A stretch of DNA of 64,000 nt from Deltaproteobacteria bacterium (GCA_022711595.1 JAKLET010000023.1:1-64000); one strand, 5' to 3'; shown: positions 40,861 through 49,728, counted from the stretch's first letter. The notes: generated by a model not told the origin, from the sequence alone. Program-made: numbers and translations.

Positions 40861-41152
40861 AAAGATCTCCCGTGAGGATGTCGGTGATGTCCCGCTCCCG
40901 GCAGATGCCTTTTTTCCACCTGTCGAGATGGGGGATGATGTGCGGCAGGAGCCTCATGGCATAGAAAGGGGGGAGTATGGGGAGGCCGACGAGGTCACCG
41001 AAGACGATGAGCATGAAAAGGTTGTTGAGATGGCCCTTGTCTTTACGGACCTCAAGGTCCAGTTCGTGGACGGTCATACCGTAAAAAACCTCGCGGATCG
41101 TTTTGCTAAAAGAGTTGAAAACGGAAGAAATATGCCTATTATTGTCTGTCAT
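40859..41152 (-). CDS. Conserved-looking hypothetical protein (97 aa)
   Basis: A soluble or weakly membrane-bound protein. It starts MTDNNRHISSVFNSFSKTIR, has one moderately hydrophobic stretch (NNLFMLIVFGDLVGLPILPP) and ends with basic and acidic residues (RWKKGICRERDITDILTGDL). I do not recognise the family. It is transcribed alone, divergent from the flavodoxin gene, and closed by a good terminator, which supports a real gene. No ribosome site is evident before the ATG at 41152. Confidence 0.65.
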   Translation of the reverse strand: MTDNNRHISSVFNSFSKTIREVFYGMTVHELDLEVRKDKGHLNNLFMLIVFGDLVGLPILPPFYAMRLLPHIIPHLDRWKKGICRERDITDILTGDL

Positions 41153-41216
41153 GGCGGATACTTACTTATATGCCAGCCGAAAGTACATGTCAATGGAAGC
41201 AAAAGAAAGAATGTTT

Positions 41217-41245
41217 TTGACAGAAAGGGAGTGGTATAGTTCAAT
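41217..41245 (+). promoter_or_regulatory. Promoter abutting the flavodoxin-like gene
   Basis: TTGACA (41217-41222), 17-nt spacer, TTCAAT (41240-41245, 4 of 6), ending 6 nt before the ATG at 41252. The expected start site is at the ATG itself. Confidence 0.45.
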
Positions 41246-41251
41246 AATTGC

Positions 41252-41713
41252 ATGGTCAAGATATTGATTGTATTTCATTCCCAGACCGGCAACACCCGGA
41301 GGCTTGCCGAAGCTGTGGCGTCCGGTGTGAGCGGCACGGAAAAAGCTGAAGGGGATCTGAAAAGAGCCATTGATGCAACGGCGCAGGATGTGAGGCGGTG
41401 CGATGCAGTCGTGCTGTGCTCGCCGGAATATTTTGGGTACATGGCGGGCGCTATAAAGGATTTCTTCGACAGGACCTACGAGGAATTGAAGGACGATGCG
41501 CAATCGTTGAAAAAACCCTATGCCGTTGTGATCTGTGCGGGCAACGACGGCACAGGAGCGCTGAATCATATAGAACGCCTGTGCAAGGGTTATCGATTTA
41601 AAAGAGTACAGCATCCGGTCATTTGCAAGGGTCCGGTCACAAAAGAGGTGCTGGCGAAATGCTACGAACTTGGAAGAACGATCGCGGAAGGAGTTAAATT
41701 AGGGATATTCTAG
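41252..41713 (+). CDS. Flavodoxin-like protein
   Basis: 153 residues. KILIVFHSQTGNTRRLAEAV carries the phosphate-binding loop for FMN (SQTGNT), and CSPEYFGYMAGAIKDFFDRT and VVICAGNDGTGAL are the isoalloxazine-binding loops. The family includes NAD(P)H-dependent FMN reductases and electron-carrier flavodoxins; the lack of a long insertion favours a short-chain flavodoxin. Transcribed alone, just before a broken insertion sequence. Confidence 0.85.
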   Translation: MVKILIVFHSQTGNTRRLAEAVASGVSGTEKAEGDLKRAIDATAQDVRRCDAVVLCSPEYFGYMAGAIKDFFDRTYEELKDDAQSLKKPYAVVICAGNDGTGALNHIERLCKGYRFKRVQHPVICKGPVTKEVLAKCYELGRTIAEGVKLGIF

Positions 41714-41863
41714 CCTGTCGCGCTTGCTGCAGCCCTCCCGGCTTCACCCTTTCGTGAGTTGTTGCCCAATCTACCGGAAATATAGGTCGGGAGGCCCGGT
41801 CAACAGGTTTGTCTCACCTCAATGGACCATGTTTTCCCATAATCCCTCTGCTTTCTTTTCTTC
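41714..41863. other. Spacer between flavodoxin gene and transposase remnant
   Basis: 150 nt without a gene on either strand. CGGGAGG/CCTCCCGG and repeated GGTCAACAGG words are present, but no terminal inverted repeat for the adjacent insertion sequence could be matched with confidence. Confidence 0.35.
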
Positions 41864-43028
41864 TTACCCTTTCGTTAAGACATGCAAACTTTTCAGATTA
41901 CAGCCGATCAACGCCAGGGTCCATTCACCTTGCACCAACTCAAAGCCGCGGAGGAGGAAGGTCCGAAATCCGAGTCCGGATTTGATAATTCCAAACACAG
42001 GCTCCACCATACTCTTCCGCGTGGCATAGACCGCTTTTCCTGCAACTGTCTTGAGGCGGTGTTTTAATTTCATGACCGTGTCGGCATCATCAGGGATAGG
42101 TGGAGGCTCGCTGAATCGTTCCATAAGGGAATTGGTTGTGACCCTCACGGCCCGGGGCGATATAGGGGGTTATTTCGTTCTCTTCGCAGAGAAAGACATT
42201 TGTTTCACTGAAATACCCGCTGTCGGCGAGAAGGGTATCAACTGAACCAAGATTCCCGGGAAGAGCCTCTATGGAGTCAACAGCCGGTTCCAATTCTTTC
42301 TTGTCGTTCGTATTCTGACTGACGTGCCCGGCGACAACAAGCATGGAGGCCGTATCCACGGCAGCCTGGGCGTTATAGGCCTGTTCGAAGCCTCCTCCCC
42401 CGGGCATGATCCGGGAGTCGCCATCAGTCAGGTTTACCTGGTCTTTGCCTGCAGGGCCGGCTTCGGGAGGCCTCGGGGGAGAGCCTTTCGGTTTGTCCTT
42501 CTTGCTCCGCTCGGTCATCTTCCTCTCGTAGGCTTCCTGCTCTGTGGCATGGCGTTCTTTGGCGCGGCGGTCAATCTCTGCTTTTGCCTCAACAATCGCC
42601 TTAAGTCTTTCTTCTCTCCGTGCAAGTTCTTCGGGTATATTCATTCCATCGGGGATGGCGGCTTGATCCGCGGATTCGGCCTTTTTAAAGAGTTCGGCAA
42701 TCTCGGCCATAAGCTGTTTCTCAAGTCTTGAGGCATACTCGTAGCTTAATGCGGAATGTTTCGACGCGTTGGCCTTCACCCTGATTCCGTCCAGACTCAC
42801 GGAGCCCAGCTTCAGAACGCCCGTCTCATGCGCGATCTCAAGAATCTGCACGAAGAACTTTGCAAGCTGAGGCAGGAACCTTTGACGGAAATCGGCAATC
42901 GTGTCATGGTCCGGATTGGTGTTGGCGGCAACGTACCGGAATGCTATGGAGTCAGAGGTGCCCTGTTCGAGCTTTCTGCCACTGAAGACTCCCGTGGCAT
43001 AGCCATAGAACAAAAGAGTTGTCAGCAT
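41864..43028 (-). mobile_element. Frameshifted IS1182-family transposase remnant
   Basis: The minus strand encodes a DDE transposase in two frames. The larger part (43028 to about 42150) starts MLTTLLFYGYATGVFSGRKL and has the DUF772-type start, NTNPDHDTIADFRQRF and DTLLADSGYFSETNVF. A frameshift near 42140-42150 moves the rest into another frame, which continues RLKTVAGKAVYATRKSMVEPV, FGIIKSGLGFRTFLLRG to the stop at 41864. The normal N-terminal ~60 residues before MLTTLL are not readable in frame either (stop codon upstream). So the gene is broken at two places and inactive. Element boundaries are not defined. Confidence 0.85.
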
Positions 43029-43180
43029 TGCCGGGCTATAGGAATGTCCCCTGGCTGCACTGGACTCCCTTCGCCTTATACTTCAGTGTCTTGCGGGAAG
43101 GTAGAGGCATCACCGATCAGAAGGGGTTTAAGCTTGTTAGGAAAGTTATTTACTTTCTAGCGATGTCCCCTGTGTGCCCC
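43029..43180. repeat. IS edge with a doubled GGGGACAT motif
   Basis: On the minus strand the word CAGGGGACATNNCTA occurs twice, about 110 nt apart (near 43042-43056 and 43148-43163). The sequence between carries frameshifted transposase-like codons (SRKTLKYKAKGVQCSQGTFL in one frame). It could mark a terminal repeat or a deletion joint of the insertion sequence. Confidence 0.4.
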
Positions 43181-44254
43181 TTAGTGTCCGACGGTCAGGA
43201 ACCTATGGACCCGGTTGGCGGCATTTGCCGCGATGTTGTTGTAGTAGAACGGGTAGTCATAGTTGTGATAGACCCCTGCGGTGAAGACCGAATTTGTCGC
43301 GAGTGCCGCCGGAACGACCGTATGGCAAAGCACCACGCTCGTCGTCGAGGTCGGGTCGATCTGACTGGTGGTCGGGTTGATCGGGGTGACTTGCGCGTCG
43401 GCAAAGTCCATGACGCTGGGCTGGGCCGGGAGCACGGTCTGCCCGCCTTGTTTAAGGAGCAAAGACCCCAGGTTTTGGCCGGCCGTTGCCAGGCCTTGTG
43501 TCCTGGTCCACGTAATCGGGTTAATTGCCATGGCTCCGGGAAAGACGACGGGATTTCTTCCCACGAATCCAGGCCCCTGCGTGTTGTACGAAATGATGAC
43601 TCCCGTATCCTCGGGACCCAGCGCAAACCTCAAATGCTTGTTTTTATTGAAGTAAGCCTGCGTGAAGGACCATCCGATCGCATATGCGGCGACCATTTTG
43701 GCATATACCGGGGGATTGTCTCTCATATAGTTTTCCAGCAGCAATGCCACTGCCGTCGAACCCTGGGAATGACTAGCCAAAATGAAGGGGCGACCATGGT
43801 TGTAATGGCGGATGTAGTAGTCGAATGCCGCGGTTACGTCGGATTCCGGGATGCCTCCAATGACATTATATACGGCGTCGATAGTCGGCAGGCTCAATGC
43901 ATAGCTGGCGTCTGCCTGCCTGTAGTAAGGCGCATAGATATTCCCTATGGCCGCAAAGGCGGACGCTTGCTCGCCAAGGGCGACTTGTGCACCCGCGACC
44001 ATGCTCGGGTCGTCGATCGTGCTGATAACAGGGCCGTTCGGACCCGCAACGTATTCGGTGGGGTAAACGTAGAAGACGTCGACCGCTTTATCAGGAGAAG
44101 AGGGCAGCGCCAGCCAGTTTTCGGACTTCGAATAATCTATGTCCGAAGTAATGGCGCGAGCGACTGCGCCGCCCGAACGACCGCCTCCGCATCCTGCAAG
44201 AATCAGGAATAGAAAAAGCGCAAGAAGCACGGCGGCGGTAATCTGTTTTTTCAA
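43181..44254 (-). CDS. DUF3089 alpha/beta-hydrolase lipoprotein
   Basis: 357 residues from a TTG at 44254 with AAGGGA upstream. The N-terminus LLALFLFLILAGCGGG has a lipobox (LAGC). The DUF3089 core shows AVDVFYVYPTEYVAG, an alpha/beta hydrolase elbow ASHSQGSTAVALLL (nucleophile Ser) and a late His in HNYDYPFYYNN or the end HRFLTVGH. These proteins are probably envelope esterases of unknown substrate. It shares its strand with the following metallophosphoesterase gene, 95 nt upstream. Confidence 0.85.
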   Translation of the reverse strand: MKKQITAAVLLALFLFLILAGCGGGRSGGAVARAITSDIDYSKSENWLALPSSPDKAVDVFYVYPTEYVAGPNGPVISTIDDPSMVAGAQVALGEQASAFAAIGNIYAPYYRQADASYALSLPTIDAVYNVIGGIPESDVTAAFDYYIRHYNHGRPFILASHSQGSTAVALLLENYMRDNPPVYAKMVAAYAIGWSFTQAYFNKNKHLRFALGPEDTGVIISYNTQGPGFVGRNPVVFPGAMAINPITWTRTQGLATAGQNLGSLLLKQGGQTVLPAQPSVMDFADAQVTPINPTTSQIDPTSTTSVVLCHTVVPAALATNSVFTAGVYHNYDYPFYYNNIAANAANRVHRFLTVGH

Positions 44255-44349
44255 TCTGCAGGCTCCCTTGTTTTATTGTGACGCACCGGTTTGCTCAATT
44301 TCACCGATTGCACAGTAGCCCCACGGGGCACCCGGCCGTGGCACCTCTG

Positions 44350-46059
44350 CTACGGCACAGTTGCGATCTTCGCGGCCATTTCGGCGCTCAACTGTTTCAG
44401 GAGTTCCGCGTTGTAGGCGCCGCTCGGCAGGTAAGGCAGCGGGGGGCCGCCGGTGAATATCTCATCGGCCGCTACTGCGTACGAGCGAGACCGGGCTGCC
44501 GGACTCCCCGGCGTCACGGACGGATCGACGTTGGTAGTGAAGATGGAAATCGTGTTGTCGCTGTTGCGGACTATCTCGAAAAGACGAAATTGCTGGGGGA
44601 AGTCTCTCAGTGATGATGTCTCTACTTCCCAGAACCCCAGCTCAGGGTGATTGACGGGGTCTTTCGGCGGAAAGGGGGTAACCGTGTTGTAGTGACGATG
44701 TCCCGCGATCCACAGTATGAGGTTCGGATATGTGTGGAGCTTGTCGATCAGTGTATTCTCCGAGGGAGACGATGCCGGGTCCCACAGATTCTTGTCAACT
44801 CCGATGGGCACATGGGCCGCCACTATCATGAGCTTGCCGTCGGTCTGGCCTCTGTCGAGTTCTTTCACCAGCCAGTCATAACGCTCCTGATCGAGGGATC
44901 CTGAGGCGCCGCTGGCATTCTTTCCGAATTTGCCATCATCCCTTTCGGTATCGTCAAGGACAATCACCCTGAGAGGAAGACCCGCTTTCGGTTCGAAGGT
45001 ATAGCAGACAAATCCCGTTTTGACGTTATCCTCAGAAAACCCGTGACCCACCGGACGGGACGTGGTGTTGAAGAAACTGCCCAACCACTCCTTTCGTCCA
45101 AGCCAGCGGCGATCGGGGTTGGCTGCTGTTTTGGGGGGAGTTGAAAAGTCGGCCTCGGGTCCTGCGGATACTACCTTCTGAAAGGCCGTGGAGCCGTCGA
45201 CAACACCTGTGTAGAAACCACGGTGATCGAGGTTCGGGTCAGTGAGGACATTTCCTACGTTGAGCACGTTCTCGCCCACCATGGTCTTTTTGATCCGCTC
45301 GTTGGGCGGGTACATGCCTGACCAAAAATGATCGTGGTTGCCGAGGACCTGGTACCACGGAATCGACCTATCGAGCCCCGCCGCCTTATAGGGTCGCGCA
45401 TAGTCAACGGTCGAGGTCGACCCGGGATTCGAATTCGGGTTGATGGGCCGGCCGTCGATGACGTCGATGTACCATCTGAGCTCGATGTTCTGGCCGTTGT
45501 TGATGGCGTCACCGAGGAATATGCCGAAGTCGAAGGCCTGTTTCTTGTTGAGGGCGTTCACAGTCTGGATTGCCGCATCCAGGACGTGGGTGGTATAGGG
45601 GATAACGGCTGAATAGGCGGCCTGCATGCCCGGCATTGGCTTAAGACCGAAGTAGATGGCCTGGGCCGGAGACTGAGCGTCCGTTATGTGTATGTCAGAC
45701 ATGGCAAAGAAGCGTAGAAGTGACGAGGTCTTTCCGGCCGATCCGCCTTTGTATGCGGGTGGCATGAGATCGAGCCTCCTATCATGGCGAAGGCCCTGCC
45801 CCATCTGCCAGTCGCCGTAACCATACCTGGAGTAGGACGCGACGTCATTGGGGAGCACTTTTTGCGTATTTGGCGCCAGAGGAACGGCGATGACGGTGCC
45901 ATCGAGGGTGGTGCGGACTGGAGAGCTCACGGGATAGGTGGGCTGCTGCAGCGCCGGTTCCGAGGCAAGAAGAACATGCGTGCATCCGAGGACCAGCATC
46001 AGTAGAACACCGAAACCGCCCGTGAGACCAAGCTTCAAGAAAGTGTTGCATTTTTTCAT
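44350..46059 (-). CDS. Exported metallophosphoesterase (TIGR03768-like)
   Basis: 569 residues. A leader with a possible lipobox (LLMLVLGCTHVLL) precedes a calcineurin-type fold with its metal ligands: MSDIHITDAQ, FLGDAINNGQ, LGNHDHFWSG, AAHVPIG and AGHRHYNTV. Members of this set are annotated as metallophosphoesterases without a known substrate. Long inserts (GRPINPNSNPGS; TERDDGKFGKNASGASG) and a C-terminal helix are normal for the family. Ribosome site GGAGGAGA. Confidence 0.88.
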   Translation of the reverse strand: MKKCNTFLKLGLTGGFGVLLMLVLGCTHVLLASEPALQQPTYPVSSPVRTTLDGTVIAVPLAPNTQKVLPNDVASYSRYGYGDWQMGQGLRHDRRLDLMPPAYKGGSAGKTSSLLRFFAMSDIHITDAQSPAQAIYFGLKPMPGMQAAYSAVIPYTTHVLDAAIQTVNALNKKQAFDFGIFLGDAINNGQNIELRWYIDVIDGRPINPNSNPGSTSTVDYARPYKAAGLDRSIPWYQVLGNHDHFWSGMYPPNERIKKTMVGENVLNVGNVLTDPNLDHRGFYTGVVDGSTAFQKVVSAGPEADFSTPPKTAANPDRRWLGRKEWLGSFFNTTSRPVGHGFSEDNVKTGFVCYTFEPKAGLPLRVIVLDDTERDDGKFGKNASGASGSLDQERYDWLVKELDRGQTDGKLMIVAAHVPIGVDKNLWDPASSPSENTLIDKLHTYPNLILWIAGHRHYNTVTPFPPKDPVNHPELGFWEVETSSLRDFPQQFRLFEIVRNSDNTISIFTTNVDPSVTPGSPAARSRSYAVAADEIFTGGPPLPYLPSGAYNAELLKQLSAEMAAKIATVP

Positions 46060-46243
46060 GTGTCATCTCCTCCAATAACGGATCCTGGGCTTTGCACGCG
46101 CAACCACTATTTGGCACGGTCTCCGGCGGATGCTGTTCTGTCCGGTGGCAGGAGTGCCTACGTCTGAACCTGCGGACACGCCCCACGCTTATTATCGGCC
46201 GGGGAGAAGGAGTCTTAAGTTTGTGGGTCTGCTGGTGATAAAA
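46060..46243. other. Intergenic region, no gene seen
   Basis: About 180 nt upstream of the metallophosphoesterase gene, GC-rich. Only frames antisense to the flanks occur. No promoter could be fixed. Confidence 0.35.
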
Positions 46244-46723
46244 CTAGCCATTCTGTGCCGTTCTCATCGCGTCCGGCATCCTGACGGCGACAACCTCTCC
46301 GCGTGCGCAGACCTTTCCCCCGGCAATGACCTCAACCGCTACTACCGCTTTGCGTTTCCCCACGCTTTTAACTTCTCCACGTGCCGTGAGCTCAACGCCC
46401 AGCGGTGTGGGCAGGAGATAATCCACCTTAAGCGAAGCCGTGACAAAGCGGAGCTTCGGTTCGGTGTCCATGGTCCTTCCCTCAAAGCGGTATGACGCAG
46501 CCGCAGCCGTACCTGTCCCATGACAGTCGATGAGCGATGCGATGAGGCCGCCATAAACAAAGCCGGGCGACGCCATGTGGCAGGCCTTCGGGGTGAACCG
46601 GGCGACCGATCCATCGCCATCCCAGTAGCTCTTGATGTGAAGGCCTTCGTCATTCAGGCGGCCGCATCCGTAGCAATGGCTCACGTCTTCGGTGTAATAA
46701 TCCTGAAAAGCCTTTTCATCCAT
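46244..46723 (-). CDS. PaaI-type hotdog thioesterase
   Basis: 159 residues. HCYGCGRLNDEGLHIKSYW is the typical opening of this hotdog group, followed by CHMASPGFVYGGLIASLIDC with catalytic-helix residues (HMASPGFVYGG...D) and the strand LKVDYLLPTPLGVELTARGE. It should hydrolyse acyl-CoA thioesters in the cytosol. Ribosome site AAAGGA. It may serve aromatic or fatty acyl-CoA turnover, in line with the ligase and crotonase genes elsewhere in the window. Confidence 0.85.
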   Translation of the reverse strand: MDEKAFQDYYTEDVSHCYGCGRLNDEGLHIKSYWDGDGSVARFTPKACHMASPGFVYGGLIASLIDCHGTGTAAAASYRFEGRTMDTEPKLRFVTASLKVDYLLPTPLGVELTARGEVKSVGKRKAVVAVEVIAGGKVCARGEVVAVRMPDAMRTAQNG

Positions 46724-46818
46724 GTCTTTGTCCTTTCCTGAAGCTTAGTGTAAAGGGTATACAGGATTATTATGTATCATTTTAAGGGAAGAAAAGCATT
46801 TATATTTATTGTTGGGCG

Positions 46819-47037
46819 TCAGTCCTTTGTGATGGTGATGCGGAACCCGGCCCCTTCCGGTTCAACGCCTTTCAGAGCCCATCCCTGGGCGATCGCGGCA
46901 CGTGAGACGTTTTCTTTCGAGGTGACCGTGTCCACAAGAATGACGATCTCGCCCTTTCCCATCTTTTTGATCTCGTTCATTGTTAGAAGAACAGGCTGCG
47001 GGCATGAAAGCCCGGTTGCATCGACGATTGTACCCAT
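46819..47037 (-). CDS. TusA/SirA-family sulfur-carrier protein
   Basis: 72 residues. MGTIVDATGLSCPQPVLLTM contains the family's CPxP motif with its sulfur-carrying Cys. Ribosome site AAGGAGG. The gene follows yedE by 16 nt. In selenium-using bacteria this TusA-like plus YedE pair is linked with selenium metabolism, where the protein may carry selenium or sulfur to its users. That fits a genome with a selenoprotein. Confidence 0.9.
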   Translation of the reverse strand: MGTIVDATGLSCPQPVLLTMNEIKKMGKGEIVILVDTVTSKENVSRAAIAQGWALKGVEPEGAGFRITITKD

Positions 47038-47053
47038 TTAAAATCCTCCTTGT

Positions 47054-48148
47054 TCAGGCGACTTGTTTTCTCATGGTGAACCCGATGAAGAGGCAGACCA
47101 GAAGACCCGTGATCACCGCCGGGATCCCGTAAGGCCCAACACCTGCAGGGCTGCTTGCCAGGCCGAAGTTGTGCGATATACCCGCCCCGACGATCATCCC
47201 CAGGACGAAGACCGCCGCGTCACCGTCGCCTTCCCCCGAGAGAAAGAGCTGCCGTCCCGGGCAGCCGCCGGCCAGGCAGAAGGCCAACCCAGCAAGTACC
47301 ATGCCGCCGAAGTTCCACAGGCCCATTGTATGCGCAACGGGTTGTTTTGCAAAGCCGGGATTGAACTGTCCCAACACCAGGTTTGTCAGGAACGCGAACA
47401 CTACAAGAGCGATAAAACCGGAAAGGAGATGGGTCTGCCTGAAAAGGACGAGGTCCCTGATCGCCCCCATGGTGCAGAACCTGCTTCTCTGCGCCAGAAA
47501 ACCCACGATAAGGCCGATTACAAGGGAAATGAAAAGAGGAGCGTGCATGGAACCAGGGCCTTTCAGGCTGTAGAACAGGACCCCGCTCCTGTTCTGGCCC
47601 TCCACCTGCGGGAAGACGAGCGTGAGTGCGAGAAATCCAAGCATTATCAAGGGAAGGAGCCATCCCACCGAAGTGTGGGTAGTCCGGGAGCGACCCAGGT
47701 TGAAGCCGCCCTTGAGAAAGAACGTGCCTACCCATATTCCCCCGATGAGCCCGAGCAATCCCAATATGGCGTTCCAGTCACCGCCGGCCAAACGGAGCGC
47801 TGCCCTCCACGGGCAGCCCAGAAAAACCAACCCACCGATCATGGCGAAGGCGCCCAGAACGAAACGGACAATGGGGGCCGAGCCTGCCCGCGCCCGGAAC
47901 TCTTTAAAGGCGTAAGCAGCTGCCAGCGAGCCGATGACGAAGCCAATGATCTCGGGCCGCATATATTGGACGATGTCAGCCCGGTGAAGCCCCAGGGATC
48001 CCGCCATATCCCTCTCGAAGCAGGCCACGCAGACGCCCATATTCGCCGGATTCCCCAGTTTTTGCAGAAGCTGGGCCAATATCCCTATGAAGGCTCCCAC
48101 TGCGATGATTCCCCACCGTGTCGCGAAGATCTGCGTAAATTTTGACAT
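47054..48148 (-). CDS. yedE: YeeE/YedE-family transporter, selenium-linked type
   Basis: 364 residues with nine or ten helices. Cys-bearing motifs include NMGVCVACFERDMAGSL, FLGCPWRAALRLAGGD, RSRFCTMGAIRDLVLF and LAGGCPGRQLFLSGEGDGDA, the last typical of the YedE subfamily tied to selenium metabolism. Relatives such as YeeE import thiosulfate; this branch is thought to handle selenium compounds. Cotranscribed with the TusA-like gene. Ribosome site AAGGAAGGG. Confidence 0.9.
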   Translation of the reverse strand: MSKFTQIFATRWGIIAVGAFIGILAQLLQKLGNPANMGVCVACFERDMAGSLGLHRADIVQYMRPEIIGFVIGSLAAAYAFKEFRARAGSAPIVRFVLGAFAMIGGLVFLGCPWRAALRLAGGDWNAILGLLGLIGGIWVGTFFLKGGFNLGRSRTTHTSVGWLLPLIMLGFLALTLVFPQVEGQNRSGVLFYSLKGPGSMHAPLFISLVIGLIVGFLAQRSRFCTMGAIRDLVLFRQTHLLSGFIALVVFAFLTNLVLGQFNPGFAKQPVAHTMGLWNFGGMVLAGLAFCLAGGCPGRQLFLSGEGDGDAAVFVLGMIVGAGISHNFGLASSPAGVGPYGIPAVITGLLVCLFIGFTMRKQVA

Positions 48149-48454
48149 AGGCCCTTCCTTCCCCTGTAGTTATTTAGAACCTTAGTTTTTTTAAGGAAAG
48201 CATAGAGAATACATATATGTCAAATTAATATTAGTAATGACTGTTGATACTATCATTCATATTAATTATTGATTTAGCGGGTGCGTATGCAGTCTTTTGC
48301 ATTGCTCCGGGCGGCTTTGATTTTTTCATTCATCCTTATTTTAATTCACTTTGACAATGGCGCGTACAATCTGATATGGGACTGGATGTATACGAATGGG
48401 TCCTGGCAAAACGTTGGATCTCAGGAGCAATGAAAATACCGAAAGGAGCATGGC
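48149..48454. promoter_or_regulatory. Divergent control region of yedE and the crotonase gene
   Basis: AT-rich and free of genes. An imperfect inverted repeat spans 48224-48266 (ATTAATATTAGTAATGA against TCATTCATATTAAT), which could be an operator for yedE. On the plus strand TTGACA at 48351-48356 is a perfect -35 for the crotonase gene, but the matching -10 is weak. Confidence 0.4.
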
Positions 48455-49234
48455 ATGGAATATAAAAACATTCTTACAAAGACGGGCGATGATCATGTCG
48501 GCGAGATCGTACTGAACCGGCCAGAAAACATGAATACCTTCAATACCCCCATGGCAGGGGAACTCAATGACGCCCTCCGGGTGTTCGACGGTGACGAGAA
48601 GGTCCGCGTGATCCTGCTGAAGGGAGCCGGCAAGGCGTTCTGCGCCGGCATCGATGTTGGTGAATTCCCGGGAAAGACCGCGATTGAGTACGGTGAATGG
48701 ATAGGGCTCATGGGGTCGCCGATGGTGACTATGAACGATCTGAAAAAACCCGTCATCACGCAGGTCCAGGGGATGGCCGCAGCGATAGGGGCGGGCCTTG
48801 TCGCGGCATCCGATCTGGCGATCGTATCTGAAAACGCTCGTTTCGGCCTGACGGCGATCAACGTGGGGCTCAACTGCGTTGGGCCGGTGGTCCCCGTCAC
48901 CAGGTGCATAGGAAGAAAACGCGCCCTTGAACTTTTGTTGTACGGGGACCTGATAGATGCCCGTGATGCCCTGCAGATGGGACTCGTAAATCGTGTTGTT
49001 CCCGGGGAAGAGCTTGACCTGGAAGCTAGGCAGTGGGCCGCCCGGCTGGCAGCGAAAAGCCCGCTGGCGGTGGAAACTGCGAAAAAGGCGTTCTATACGG
49101 CTGCGGACATGGAGTACCATAAGGCCTTCGAACACATGACCAACACCCTTGCGCGCCTTTGCACCACTGAAGATGTCAGCGAAGGGATCAACGCTTTCTT
49201 TGAGAAGAGAGAACCACAGTGGAAACGCCGTTGA
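48455..49234 (+). CDS. Enoyl-CoA hydratase/isomerase (crotonase) family protein
   Basis: 259 residues, normal length. The oxyanion-hole parts read GAGKAFCAGIDVGEF and GMAAAIGAGLVAASDLA. The place of the first catalytic Glu of hydratases (FGxPE) reads FGLTAIN, and the second Glu region reads CVGPVVPV, so both hydratase glutamates are missing. It may therefore catalyse another crotonase-type reaction such as isomerisation, hydrolysis or C-C cleavage. Ribosome site AAAGGAG. Confidence 0.88.
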   Translation: MEYKNILTKTGDDHVGEIVLNRPENMNTFNTPMAGELNDALRVFDGDEKVRVILLKGAGKAFCAGIDVGEFPGKTAIEYGEWIGLMGSPMVTMNDLKKPVITQVQGMAAAIGAGLVAASDLAIVSENARFGLTAINVGLNCVGPVVPVTRCIGRKRALELLLYGDLIDARDALQMGLVNRVVPGEELDLEARQWAARLAAKSPLAVETAKKAFYTAADMEYHKAFEHMTNTLARLCTTEDVSEGINAFFEKREPQWKRR

Positions 49235-49288
49235 CCGCGTACACCTTGCGAGGGCGGCCCACCGTGCTTTAGGCGGCGATTGCGTACT

Positions 49289-49711
49289 TTAATCGAGATA
49301 ATCATGGAGGGCAACCTGGAGCGTGTTAGCGGCGAGCGACGCGCAGTGCTGGTCTTCCTCGGGAAGGCCGCCGATGGTTTCCAGGATGGTTTCGGCAGTG
49401 ATCCTTTCGATCTCCTCGGGTTCTTTTCCGAGGGCGAGCTCGGCCGCGAGAGAGCCGCAGATCATGCTGGGACCGCAGCCGTCTGTCGTGAAAGAGGCCT
49501 CGCTGACCCTTCCATCCTTGAATCTCAGGAAGATCTCCATCGTATCGCCGCAGGAGCCGGTGATGCGGCCGTGGGCGTCAGGGTTCTCCATGGGATGCAT
49601 GTGTGACGGGTCGATCCACCGGTCAAACGCTTTTCGCCCGTAATCTCTGAGCGTTTCATCGTAGATCTGGTCCTGCAATTCTTTGAGAAAGCTGTCAAGC
49701 TCATCGGACAT
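49289..49711 (-). CDS. IscU/NifU-like scaffold protein
   Basis: 140 residues from the ATG at 49711 (GGAGA site); the longer frame to 49807 overlaps the DUF89 gene and is rejected. Cysteines stand at GSCGDTMEIFLRF, TTDGCGPSMICGSLAAELAL and DQHCASLAANTL, the scaffold pattern. The N-terminus with SDELDSFLKELQDQIYDETL is extended compared with IscU. Distinct from the copy at 35418-35807. It follows the DUF89 gene by 17 nt. Confidence 0.88.
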   Translation of the reverse strand: MSDELDSFLKELQDQIYDETLRDYGRKAFDRWIDPSHMHPMENPDAHGRITGSCGDTMEIFLRFKDGRVSEASFTTDGCGPSMICGSLAAELALGKEPEEIERITAETILETIGGLPEEDQHCASLAANTLQVALHDYLD

Positions 49712-49728
49712 GATCGTTCTCCGGTTTT

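Noticed and set aside
47063-48145. A 360-codon plus-strand frame opposite yedE
   Set aside because: It mirrors a membrane transporter gene and gives a Lys/Glu/Pro-rich product typical of shadow frames.
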